A DNA stretch of 64,000 nucleotides, from assembly GCF_005887555.1 (NCBI RefSeq), contig NZ_VCIA01000001.1:310001-374000 (forward strand), given 5' to 3'. This document shows, piece by piece, positions 16,169 to 23,712 of this stretch. This stretch comes from Lentibacillus cibarius (GTDB lineage: Bacteria > Bacillota > Bacilli > Bacillales > Amphibacillaceae). Within the stretch, counting starts at the first letter, position 1, and each line of letters begins with the position of its first letter. Position numbers and translations under genes: made by a program. Under the pieces are notes generated by a model. It was not told where the DNA came from and searched no databases. It saw only the letters and a program-made list of their open reading frames with translations.

Positions 16169-17077
16169 TTATGTCCAAATAAACGGTGTTTGCTGATACA
16201 CAAAATAGTTCAGCCAATTGGAAAACAATAAATGCGAATGCGAACGCCATGTATTCAGTGGCCGTTCATTGACATCGTTATTCGGAAAATAGTTTTGCGG
16301 CATATCAACATCGATCCCTTTTTCCAAATCCCGTGCATATTCGTCAGCAAGCGTTGTGGCGTCATACTCTAAATGTCCCGTGATCATGATATGTTTCGCA
16401 TCTTTTGACATGGCCATAAATGTTTCGTTAGCAAATGTTGTCGCCAGTAGATTCAGTTCCGGATGCTTAACAATCGCATTTGTCGGGACATCAGTATAGC
16501 GGGAGTGCGGTGCATTAAATACCTCATCAAAGCCGCGCAACAATCTGTTTTTCGAATCCATTAAACGGTGCTGGTAAATACCAGAAACCTTTTTCGGCAA
16601 TGCAACCTTATCAATACCGTAATGATAATACAACGCAGCCTGTGCGCCCCAGCAAACATGAAGGGAGGATGTGACATTTTCTTTGGACCATTCCATAATA
16701 TCGATTAATTCCTCCCAGTAATTCACGTCCTCGAACTGGAGATGCTCAATAGGTGCACCTGTAATAATCATCCCGTCAAAACGACGGTGCTTCACGTCCC
16801 CAAAAGTTTTATAAAAATTATCGAGATGATATTCACTTACTGTTTTTGCTTTGTGTGTGGCCATGCGCAAAAACGTGATGTTAATCTGTAACGGTGTGTT
16901 ACCAAGCAGACGCAAAATTTGCAGCTCTGTTCTTTCTTTCTCAGGCATCAAATTAACAATCAGTATATTTAACGGACGAATATCCTGCGAAACAGCACGT
17001 CCCTCATCCATTACAAATATCTTCTCTTCTTTCAGCGCATCACGTGCTGGCAAATTCTTTGGTATATTAATTGGCAA
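16169..17077 (-). CDS. metA: Homoserine O-acetyltransferase (MetA family)
   Basis: 302 residues from a TTG at 17077 preceded by GAGGGGAG; the product then begins [12 protein letters not shown] as MetA proteins do. The upstream ATG at 17119 has no such support. The nucleophile is Cys142 in HVCWGAQA, and the His/Glu pair lies in ITGHLEYD. Residue 111 is Glu (TGAPIE); in this family Glu at 111 marks acetyl-CoA use, as in Bacillus, and Gly marks succinyl-CoA. It catalyses the first committed step of methionine synthesis. It lies on the opposite strand between the comGB copy and the comGA relic. I see no S-box leader upstream. Confidence 0.93.
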   Translation of the reverse strand: MPINIPKNLPARDALKEEKIFVMDEGRAVSQDIRPLNILIVNLMPEKERTELQILRLLGNTPLQINITFLRMATHKAKTVSEYHLDNFYKTFGDVKHRRFDGMIITGAPIEHLQFEDVNYWEELIDIMEWSKENVTSSLHVCWGAQAALYYHYGIDKVALPKKVSGIYQHRLMDSKNRLLRGFDEVFNAPHSRYTDVPTNAIVKHPELNLLATTFANETFMAMSKDAKHIMITGHLEYDATTLADEYARDLEKGIDVDMPQNYFPNNDVNERPLNTWRSHSHLLFSNWLNYFVYQQTPFIWT

Positions 17078-17283
17078 CTTATTTCTCCCCTCTCCAATTG
17101 AACCTAGCCATAAGTTCATATTAATACATTGTTACTGGCATTTTAACTTAACTATACACCTTTTCACACTTCACCGGTAAAAAAGTCGTGGATTCTATCC
17201 CATCTTTTAAAAGTTTAAAATAAATTGAAAAAAAAGAAGGACTTTAGCAAATCATGTCGAATATAAGCTTGTAAAGGAGGTGA

Positions 17284-17760
17284 ATAATTTATCAGACACA
17301 GCTTCTAAAATCGGAACAGCTTCTCCTCGATACCATTAGTTCAAATCTTCGGATATTCCGTTTTCCCCTTTTGCTGACCATGCAACTGACCATCTTCGGG
17401 TACTTGGCACTCGCATTCACCACAAAAACATTCCTCAGCTAGTTAGAATTACCGCCTATGTATTACGATTTTACATCAGGAATGAATATAGGTGAAGTCC
17501 GAAAACTCTAAATTCCATCTATCATTCATGAACTTAAGGACAGTAGCCACTTAGCACTCCGTTGAACAAACTACCACAAAGCCATACGCAGGCTTATTAA
17601 CTGAATTCACCTGCAAGATCTTATACTCTTTCCTTGAGAAACTTTTCCTTGTAAAAATTGAAAAAATTGGGAGTAATTGGATTGAATTCATGTTGTTCAC
17701 AGGTCCAAACGGCAGCAGCAAAACGACGACGGTGTCTGCAGTGTTGCAGACTATCCCTAG
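17284..17760 (+). pseudogene. comGA: Decayed second copy of comGA
   Basis: Shifted and stop-ridden frames still spell ComGA landmarks in the right order: SSDIPFSP (for ASDIHF-P), LRVLGTRIHHKNIP, GMNIGEVRK, LALR-TNYHKAI, LQDLILFP, then FTGPNGSSKTTT at 17690-17725, a damaged Walker A. An AAAGGAGGTG site at 17274-17283 and A/T-rich upstream DNA (about 17205-17265, possibly ComK-bound) look like the original comG start. Most of the ATPase C-terminal half is deleted. It is too divergent from the copy at 14364 to be a recent duplicate. Confidence 0.8.
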
Positions 17761-17869
17761 CGAAGATTGAGACAATCATGCTCGATGAACGGTGGAAAGA
17801 TTACTTCCGGAGAACTAAAGGCACATGAAAAGCCGAGATTGCGCAAAGTCGTGGAAACCATGTACAACA

Positions 17870-17946
17870 ATCAAGCATCCTTAGCTGGATGACTACTGGC
17901 GTTTATGTTCCTCGTCCTACCGATGTTCCAGTTAATCAAAACTATT
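17870..17946 (+). pseudogene. comGB: Remnant of the 3' end of comGB
   Basis: The frame reads ILAG-stop-LLAFMFLVLPMFQLIKTI. It aligns without gaps to the last 24 residues of the intact ComGB (ILGGMIVTIY...WPMFQLIKTI), with a stop in place of Met. It directly precedes comGC, where comGB should end. Between this and the comGA relic only about 110 bases remain of the roughly 1 kb gene. Confidence 0.82.
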
Positions 17947-17969
17947 AACGATAAAAGGAGATGTATTTA

Positions 17970-18293
17970 ATGTTTACCAATCAAAAAGCATTTACATTAA
18001 TCGAAATGCTGATCGTGCTGATGATTATATCGGTATTGGTCATGCTGCTCATACCAAATCTTGGTGATAAAAGTAAAGAGGTGAATAGAAAAGGGTGTGA
18101 TGCCCTTGTCACCGTTGTCCAAGCCCAGGCCGATGCATACTACATCGAGACAAACAATTACCCGGAAACAATCGGTGAATTGAAGAAAGAAGGTTATATT
18201 ACGGATGACCAAACCAAGTGCCCTGATAACAAAACAAATCTAATCATTGACACTGATGGTAATGTCTCTCGCGACGGCGACGATGAACAATAA
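17970..18293 (+). CDS. comGC: ComGC, major competence pseudopilin
   Basis: 107 residues from the ATG at 17970 (AAAGGAG 9 bases upstream; an ATG at 17961 overlaps that site). The type IV prepilin motif is QKAFTLIEM, with cleavage expected after Ala rather than the usual Gly, followed by a hydrophobic helix. Two cysteines (GCDAL and TKCPD) probably form a disulfide. It is the main filament subunit for DNA uptake. It is the first intact gene after the comGAB relic, and comGD overlaps its end. Transcription must come through the relic or from a promoter within it. Confidence 0.92.
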   Translation: MFTNQKAFTLIEMLIVLMIISVLVMLLIPNLGDKSKEVNRKGCDALVTVVQAQADAYYIETNNYPETIGELKKEGYITDDQTKCPDNKTNLIIDTDGNVSRDGDDEQ

Positions 18294-18723
18294 AAACGGA
18301 TTCACATTGGTCGAGATGCTGTTTGTCCTTGCTGTATGGTCGGTGTTAATGCTACTAATAGTCCCCATACCCCTTCCCTTATTGAACGAGAAAACGGAAG
18401 AATATTTTCTGGAAACACTTGAGATGGATTTGCTATACACGCAAAGTATGTCTTATAACTCCAGGACGAATTATATGCTCATGTTTCCTGATGACCGTAC
18501 TTATGTGATTAAGCAAGGTGGTTATTCTACTGTAGATAGACCCGTTGTGAAACGTAAATTGCCTGACGGATGGAAGATTCAGGATCGGTTAATGTCAGTG
18601 ATTTCATTTAATCAAAAGGGAACCATTCTTAAACCTGGCACATTTGCCATTAAAACATCATCCAGCACATATAACATTGTTTGCCCATTAGGTAAAGGGC
18701 GGTGTTACATTGAAGAACAATAA
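18283..18723 (+). CDS. comGD: ComGD, minor pseudopilin
   Basis: 146 residues from the ATG at 18283, inside the end of comGC; this start places the prepilin motif NGFTLVEM at the N-terminus, whereas an upstream start would add an unsuitable leader. A hydrophobic helix follows, and the globular part ends with two cysteines (NIVCPLGKGRCYIEE). A minor subunit of the competence pilus. Confidence 0.88.
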   Translation: MNNKNGFTLVEMLFVLAVWSVLMLLIVPIPLPLLNEKTEEYFLETLEMDLLYTQSMSYNSRTNYMLMFPDDRTYVIKQGGYSTVDRPVVKRKLPDGWKIQDRLMSVISFNQKGTILKPGTFAIKTSSSTYNIVCPLGKGRCYIEEQ

Positions 18724-19054
18724 AGGATTCACGTTAATCGAAACCATTGTTGCAACAAGTCTTGTCATGATGGTGATCGTATCACTCATTCCTGCTGTAA
18801 ATATTTTATCGAAAGAAAGGATGAGTTTACAGCAAAAGCGAAGTATTAGCAATGAGTTGCACAGTGAGCTGCAATCCTATGTATGGACTGATCGTCACCC
18901 CAGACTTCCTGTCCATTTTGTGAAAGAAATAAAAGGGGTACGTGCTGTGTTTTCCTTTACTGCAGAAAGAGAGCTTTTGAAAGGATGTGTGACTTGGACT
19001 AATGCCCAAAAAAGAGAAGAAAAATTATGTTTATATGGATATCCGGCCAAATGA
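18710..19054 (+). CDS. comGE: ComGE, minor pseudopilin
   Basis: 114 residues. A TTG start overlaps comGD by 14 bases and places KGFTLIET near the N-terminus, the expected prepilin cleavage site, followed by one hydrophobic helix. The overlap implies translational coupling. Sequence beyond the pilin helix is poorly conserved in this family, so gene order supports the name. Confidence 0.82.
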   Translation: MKNNKGFTLIETIVATSLVMMVIVSLIPAVNILSKERMSLQQKRSISNELHSELQSYVWTDRHPRLPVHFVKEIKGVRAVFSFTAERELLKGCVTWTNAQKREEKLCLYGYPAK

Positions 19055-19451
19055 AAAAGGTTTTACATTTATCGAATCGCTACTAACAATCAGTATCCTT
19101 TTAATGACACTCCCTTTTATCGGGTATGTTGTAAAAGGAACGGATTTCGCGACCGACTATAAACCATTAGCAGTACAACAATTTTTTTACTTTTTAAGAG
19201 ATGAAGTAATTAGGTCACCCGATGTAACAATTCAATCATCGAAATTATTGCTCCAGCAGCAGAACGGCACAACCGCTACCATAATAAAACATGGTGACAG
19301 GGTAATCCGAAAAGTTGATGGGAAAGGCTTCGAGATTTTTTTACAGGATCTACGGGGGGTTCGTTTCAATCGGGTTCCATATGGTGTGCGTGTGTCAATC
19401 ATAACTACAGATGGGAATCAGTATGAAAAAGATATTATCATCTACCGCTGA
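19035..19451 (+). CDS. comGF: ComGF, minor pseudopilin
   Basis: 138 residues from the ATG at 19035, which puts the motif EKGFTFIES at residues 7-15; a start at 19002 would be longer by 11 residues. It keeps the ComGF pattern: pilin helix, then QQFFYFLRDEV and a C-terminal beta-rich region ending IIIYR. It overlaps comGE by 20 bases. Confidence 0.83.
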   Translation: MDIRPNEKGFTFIESLLTISILLMTLPFIGYVVKGTDFATDYKPLAVQQFFYFLRDEVIRSPDVTIQSSKLLLQQQNGTTATIIKHGDRVIRKVDGKGFEIFLQDLRGVRFNRVPYGVRVSIITTDGNQYEKDIIIYR

Positions 19452-19797
19452 ACAAAAGGGGTTCATCCTCCCTTACGTCCTTTTCTTCATAGCCATTGCG
19501 TTCATTGCCATCACGTTCAACGTTAACCTGTATCGTGATGAGGTCCAAATCACCAAGAACCAAACAGAACAGTTAAAAATCGAAACATTGCTGCAAATGG
19601 GACGGACACGTTTTAAAGACGAAGTTGCAAGTGATACTGAGATACCCAATCCAGTCGTTTATCACTTCCCGGTTGGAAACGTTAAAATCCGTTATGCTGA
19701 ACCGCACGAACAAAAATATCACCTTTATATTTCCATCCAAACAGATACGTTCGCTACATTAAGCATAACTAACCAACTGCGGATATTAAATGAATAA
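19423..19797 (+). CDS. comGG: ComGG, last pseudopilin-like protein of the comG operon
   Basis: 124 residues from the ATG at 19423 (an ATG at 19411 is also possible). The N-terminus KGFILPYVLFFIAIAF resembles a pilin helix but with Pro where other pilins have Glu+5, as is usual in ComGG. It overlaps comGF by 29 bases. It ends the comG operon. Confidence 0.78.
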   Translation: MKKILSSTAEQKGFILPYVLFFIAIAFIAITFNVNLYRDEVQITKNQTEQLKIETLLQMGRTRFKDEVASDTEIPNPVVYHFPVGNVKIRYAEPHEQKYHLYISIQTDTFATLSITNQLRILNE

Positions 19798-19929
19798 ATG
19801 TCTCCCAATGTGTCAAACTAAGGATGCCTCTAAGAAGATGTGTACAATTTTCAACAAATGTTCCACCGCCACCACTTCTCTGGTGTTTTCTACTATAATG
19901 AAAGTAACAATCTTAGTGAGGTGATTTCG

Positions 19930-20628
19930 GTGGAACAAACGTTGAAAGTTACGAATGTAATGAGCGATCCGACTAGATACAACATTTATCAATACATGAT
20001 TAAACACCACCGCAATGTTAGTGCGGCTGAAATAGCAAAAGCCTTTGAAATTCACACAAATGTGGCCAGGTTGCACTTATCTAAACTTGAGGATGTCCAC
20101 ATGGTTGAATCCTATTCTGAAAAAACCGGGAAAGGCGGACGTCCAAGCAGACGCTATCACATATCGGATGAAGTAATTGAACTTAACTTCCCATATCGAG
20201 ATTATAAATTGCTTTCGTCCATAGCGATAGAATCATTTGCTGAACTTGGGGAAGCCGGACAGCAGGCATTGTATAACACAGGTAAAAAATATGGTACAAA
20301 TATAATTAACAGAGATCAACAGGGGCACACATCCATTGAGCTTACTACAGAACAAAAGCTGTATATTTTGGAAGATGCTGGCGATATGCTTGGTATGTAT
20401 CCCGAATTTCATTATAACGAGGCACAAAATATGATTACGTTCACCATTAAGAACTGCCCGTTTAAGGAAATTGCCCTTAATAATCAGGCAACGATTTGTC
20501 ATATGCATCATGCCTTTTTGAAAGGAATGCTTGAAGCATTATTTGAAGATATTCAACTCTTGGAGACAGAAAACATGTTTGAGGGCTGTGAAAATTGCTC
20601 ATATCTGGCAAAACTTGCAACTGTTTAA
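19930..20628 (+). CDS. ArsR-like winged-helix regulator with a cysteine-rich SufR-type C-terminus
   Basis: 232 residues from a GTG at 19930 with GAGGTG upstream; longer starts lack a site. The N-terminal winged helix (VMSDPTRYNIYQYM, NVSAAEIAKAF, GRPSRRYHIS) is ArsR/SufR-like. The C-terminal part has CPF at 176, CHMHH at 190 and CENC at 220-223, the arrangement that binds an Fe-S cluster or metal in SufR-type repressors. A TATAAT box lies at 19894-19899. It stands between comGG and yqgY in the same direction. Target genes are unknown. Confidence 0.68.
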   Translation: MEQTLKVTNVMSDPTRYNIYQYMIKHHRNVSAAEIAKAFEIHTNVARLHLSKLEDVHMVESYSEKTGKGGRPSRRYHISDEVIELNFPYRDYKLLSSIAIESFAELGEAGQQALYNTGKKYGTNIINRDQQGHTSIELTTEQKLYILEDAGDMLGMYPEFHYNEAQNMITFTIKNCPFKEIALNNQATICHMHHAFLKGMLEALFEDIQLLETENMFEGCENCSYLAKLATV

Positions 20629-20701
20629 CTAGATTCATTTACATTATTCCATTCGTCGTTTATAATAGCCTTGATAAGGTTACCTAAAGGAGGAGGAAAA
20701 C

Positions 20702-20941
20702 ATGGATCGAATGTTTCGCGTCCTTGCCTTTTGGACAGGTATTTTCACCGTCATGTTTTATGTAGGAGACATGCATAAGACGGCCGTATTATTCCTTGTT
20801 CAAACGGCATTTTTCCTGACAGTAAGCTATCTGAAATTATCTGAGCGCATGTATATGTATTTATTCGGAGCTTATTGTACATTATTTTTTGTTGGATTCA
20901 CTTGGTATTCAGAATTTATATTAGTGCCAGGATTCGAATAA
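20702..20941 (+). CDS. yqgY: YqgY, DUF2626 membrane protein
   Basis: 79 residues with three predicted membrane helices. It matches the DUF2626 family (MDRMFRVLAFWTG start). An AAAGGAGGAGG site precedes the ATG. It is conserved next to the comG/yqgX region in Bacillaceae. Function unknown. Confidence 0.82.
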   Translation: MDRMFRVLAFWTGIFTVMFYVGDMHKTAVLFLVQTAFFLTVSYLKLSERMYMYLFGAYCTLFFVGFTWYSEFILVPGFE

Positions 20942-20961
20942 TATTCCTGGTCAATCGCAAC

Positions 20962-21004
20962 AAAAAACCCTGTCTACATACAATTGGGACACAGGGTTTT
21001 TTAT
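20962..21004 (+). terminator. Terminator after yqgY
   Basis: AAAAAACCCTGT pairs with ACAGGGTTTTTT around an 18-base loop, with T and A runs on both sides, so it could work in both directions. Confidence 0.8.
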
Positions 21005-21021
21005 TTTCTTAGTTTTCATTA

Positions 21022-21050
21022 TTGACAAATTATTAAATTGTGTTTATACT
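21022..21050 (+). promoter_or_regulatory. Near-consensus sigma-A promoter for a short untranslated transcript
   Basis: TTGACA at 21022-21027, a 17-base spacer, then TATACT at 21045-21050. No gene starts downstream on this strand before the hairpin terminator at 21107-21140. Confidence 0.75.
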
Positions 21051-21056
21051 ATAAAA

Positions 21057-21140
21057 GTAGCTTAACTTTTATCCCTAACCAACAAAAGAGCAGAGCACAT
21101 CCCCCCAAAAATGCCGGCCATAATAATGGCCGGCATTTTT
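21057..21140 (+). ncRNA. Candidate small RNA of about 84 nt
   Basis: A strong promoter (21022-21050) and a perfect terminator hairpin bracket about 84 bases without a plausible reading frame. The unpaired part contains CAUCCCCCCAAAA, a C-rich stretch able to pair with Shine-Dalgarno sequences; Bacillus sRNAs such as FsrA and RoxS regulate through C-rich regions. The terminator stem TGCCGGCCA/TGGCCGGCA is very stable. Expression is inferred, not shown. Confidence 0.55.
21107..21140. terminator. Strong bidirectional terminator between the candidate sRNA and yqgX
   Basis: AAAAATGCCGGCCA and TGGCCGGCATTTTT pair perfectly around TAATAA. It serves the short plus-strand transcript and the convergent yqgX gene. 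Confidence 0.88.
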
Positions 21141-21186
21141 CTGTTTACCTTCATTTTCGTGCTATTAAAAGACAACGAAATACAGA

Positions 21187-21810
21187 TTAAAGTGTAAAGA
21201 AAGGATTCTGCCGCTTTTCGTTGCCGATTGTTGTTTCTGGGCCGTGACCGGGATAAACAGTGTAAACGTCAGGTAGCTGATACAGTGACTCACGTATACT
21301 CCGTTCTAGCTGTTTTATGTCACCACCGGGTAAATCTGTACGTCCAATGCCCCCATTAAATAATACATCCCCACTGACGATAAAAGATGCATTATGAAAC
21401 AGAAAGCTTACACTTCCTGGTGAATGACCAGGTGTATGAATCACTTCAAAAGAAAACGTTCCTATCTGAAGGTTTCCCGGGACAAGTGAATATTCTGCTG
21501 TTGCTGTAGTGATTTCTGTTCTCATAAACGTCAACGAACCATTTAAGACCGGGTCCTCCAGCCATGATTGTTCACTGGCATGCAGATAAACATCGCTTCC
21601 GAAATAAGATCTCAATTGACTTACAGCACCGATATGATCAAAATGTGCATGCGTCAGTAGGATGGCTTCAGGTGTTACGCCTACATCATTCAAATAATTG
21701 ACTATAGTTTCAAAATCCCCACCCGGATCAATAATAAGTGCCTCCGCCTTGTCGCTTACAATGTAGCAATTCGTGCTCAACGGCCCTGCAGGAATACATT
21801 TAATTTGCAT
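21187..21810 (-). CDS. yqgX: YqgX, metallo-beta-lactamase-fold hydrolase (glyoxalase II-like)
   Basis: 207 residues from the ATG at 21810, which has AAAGGAG upstream; a start 27 bases earlier is weaker. The metal-binding motif THAHFDHIG is near residue 55, with HTPGHSPG near 130, a GGIGRTDLPGG loop and a final HGPETT. Members hydrolyse thioesters or related substrates in the cytoplasm. It is convergent with the sRNA candidate and divergent from yqgW. Confidence 0.87.
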   Translation of the reverse strand: MQIKCIPAGPLSTNCYIVSDKAEALIIDPGGDFETIVNYLNDVGVTPEAILLTHAHFDHIGAVSQLRSYFGSDVYLHASEQSWLEDPVLNGSLTFMRTEITTATAEYSLVPGNLQIGTFSFEVIHTPGHSPGSVSFLFHNASFIVSGDVLFNGGIGRTDLPGGDIKQLERSIRESLYQLPDVYTVYPGHGPETTIGNEKRQNPFFTL

Positions 21811-21966
21811 CGTTACGTCTCCTTTAAAATTGATCAATAAATTGAAATGGATTTATCTCGACAAAACTTATTTTATACTATAAAATAAGTATAGAAAATA
21901 GTTAAGTACATAATAATACAGATAACTTTCTAATGCGTTTTACTTATAAGGGAGGGTGTGTAACAA

Positions 21967-22134
21967 ATGGTATTAGGCATTATCTTTTTGCTTGTTGCTT
22001 TATTAGCAGTTGTATCTGTCATTCGGCAAATACGGATTAAAAATTTATTTGCCCTAGCTTTTTCAGCATTGGCTGTATTAGTCTTTGGATTTTTCTCCAT
22101 TGCAACGATTATAACAGAATTAGGTATTATATAA
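21967..22134 (+). CDS. yqgW: YqgW, DUF2759 small membrane protein
   Basis: 55 residues, mostly two membrane helices separated by RQIRIKN. GGGAGG lies about 10 bases before the ATG, and a terminator begins at the stop codon. Sequence and location next to yqgX match the DUF2759 protein YqgW. Function unknown. Confidence 0.78.
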   Translation: MVLGIIFLLVALLAVVSVIRQIRIKNLFALAFSALAVLVFGFFSIATIITELGII

Positions 22135-22161
22135 AAAACGAACTATTCCAGTTCGTTTTTT
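22133..22161 (+). terminator. Terminator of yqgW
   Basis: AAAAAACGAACT and AGTTCGTTTTTTT form a perfect stem with a 5-base loop, overlapping the yqgW stop codon. Confidence 0.88.
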
Positions 22162-22267
22162 TCATTCGCATACGAATCATAAGCCCCCCGTTGGTTGAAA
22201 TATGTTTATCAGTAATGAAATCACCATTTCTGGGTGCGATTCATGCTATAGTTGCCCTGCATAAAAA

Positions 22268-22308
22268 GTGACACACTTTCCTCAGGGCTGCTTCAGCCTC
22301 CTCGGCAA
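22268..22308. repeat. Degenerate copy of a common Bacillaceae intergenic repeat
   Basis: The stretch ACACACTTTCC...GCTGCTTCAGCCTCCTCGGC resembles a palindromic repeat widespread in Bacillaceae genomes (CGCTTTCCGCGGG...GCCTCCTCGGC). This is recognised from general knowledge. A short stem GGCTG/CAGCC is present. Confidence 0.4.
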
Positions 22309-22344
22309 TTAAGAAATTAAGATTAACTTCACTAAGTTTAAAAT

Positions 22345-23304
22345 TCAATCTTTTCTTTTTTGTTTCACTAAAAAGGCGGCACCAATGATACCGGCGTCAT
22401 TCCCTAACTGTGCTTGTTTTATTTCACACGCATTGCTAATTCTCCCAAGTGCATATTGCTGAAAAGAAACATTAATCTGACGGATAAATGTTTCTCCAGC
22501 CTGAGCCACACCACCGCCAATAAGGATTTTTGCAGGGTTAACAACTAGGGCGGTATTAGCAAGACATAGTCCAAGAACAGAAGCAGTATGTCTGATTATC
22601 TCACTGCAGAGCTCGTCACCTTCTTCGCTAAGCTCGAAAATATCTTTCGCGGTAACCTGCTGATATTTTCGGTAATGTAATGTCAGTGGGGTTTCGTCAT
22701 TTGAATCCATCTTTTCCATTGCTTGACGAACTATTCCAGTAGCAGATGCGATTGTTTCAAGACACCCTCGGCGACCACAGTTACACGGATGACCTTCAGG
22801 CTCCACCGTCATATGCCCGATTTCCCCGGCAGTTCCATTCGTACCACTTAAAATGCTACCATTGGATATGACTCCGCCGCCAACACCTGTACCAAGCGTG
22901 ACAGCTATCAGATTTTTCGCTTGATTACCGGCACCTTTCCAGTTCTCACCAAGCACTGCAAGATTGGCATCATTTTCTGCAAATACCGGTAACCCGGATA
23001 ATTCCTCTAATTGTTTGACCAATGGGACATTCCTCCAGTTAATATTGACAGTCTGGTAAACGTAGCCCGATTCACTGTCAATAAAACCTGGAACACCAAC
23101 ACCAATTCCCAAAATATTCTTTTTTGATATATTCAACTCAACGATTTTTTTATAGATCGATTCCCATACATCAGAAAGAATAGCGTTACTCTCATCATTG
23201 GTCAATATAGACCATTTATTCAATATATTCCCATTTTGATCGACCATTCCCAATTTAATGGAAGTCCCACCAATATCAACGGCAATCAAGAGATTAGCCA
23301 TCAT
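22345..23304 (-). CDS. glcK: Glucokinase (ROK family)
   Basis: 319 residues. ATP-binding DIGGTSIKLG is at 10-19, catalytic EDND...A near 105-110, and the ROK zinc motif CNCGRRGCLE near 180, followed by the sugar-binding histidine in GEIGHM. It phosphorylates glucose from disaccharide breakdown. The start overlaps the yqgQ stop by 4 bases (ATGA), the standard Bacillus arrangement. Confidence 0.94.
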   Translation of the reverse strand: MMANLLIAVDIGGTSIKLGMVDQNGNILNKWSILTNDESNAILSDVWESIYKKIVELNISKKNILGIGVGVPGFIDSESGYVYQTVNINWRNVPLVKQLEELSGLPVFAENDANLAVLGENWKGAGNQAKNLIAVTLGTGVGGGVISNGSILSGTNGTAGEIGHMTVEPEGHPCNCGRRGCLETIASATGIVRQAMEKMDSNDETPLTLHYRKYQQVTAKDIFELSEEGDELCSEIIRHTASVLGLCLANTALVVNPAKILIGGGVAQAGETFIRQINVSFQQYALGRISNACEIKQAQLGNDAGIIGAAFLVKQKRKD

Positions 23305-23513
23305 CCGTTCAACCCCTTTTCATCACGAAGGCGTGATGCCTCTTCCCGTAGAAGTAGCAAGGCCATTTGATATTCTTTCGTATCAATACACTGTGACTGG
23401 TACAATTCTTTTATCTCATCTTCCATCAATTCCAAATCTGCCAACCTGTCACCTACATAGATCACTGTTCCAAATCGTTTCAATAACTGTCGTACATCAT
23501 AAATCGTTTTCAT
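23301..23513 (-). CDS. yqgQ: YqgQ, DUF910 protein
   Basis: 70 residues. A compact three-helix protein with the family's IYDVRQLLKRFGTVIYVGDRL start and acidic helices after it. It is conserved directly upstream of glcK; its function is not established, and binding to nucleic acid has been suggested from the fold. Confidence 0.88.
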   Translation of the reverse strand: MKTIYDVRQLLKRFGTVIYVGDRLADLELMEDEIKELYQSQCIDTKEYQMALLLLREEASRLRDEKGLNG

Positions 23514-23642
23514 TTAAATCACCGTACTTATTATACCAAAGGAAAGACAGATAGGGAATGGTTTAGAAACCTCGGTATTTGTCCCGGATTATCATTTATA
23601 CCATCTAACTATGATTTAGAATCAGTTTATCATCTTTTGAAA

Positions 23643-23679
23643 AATAAAAGCCCCCCACTTCAGACTGATAAGTGGAGGG
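23643..23679 (-). terminator. Terminator of the spoVAF-like gene
   Basis: On the minus strand CCCTCCACTT pairs with AAGTGGGGG (one mismatch) and is followed by CTTTTATTTT. The stem shares CCACTTAT...TGAAGTGGGGG with the palindrome at 41716-41778. Confidence 0.7.
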
Positions 23680-23712
23680 TAAAATAAAATGCAGGATAAA
23701 ATTGTAAAGGTC

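Noticed and set aside
17120..17280. SAM riboswitch upstream of metA
   Set aside because: No S-box consensus or terminator hairpin in the leader.
17551..17775. Minus-strand frame of 74 residues in the comG gap
   Set aside because: It is the reverse of the comGA relic, which explains the sequence.
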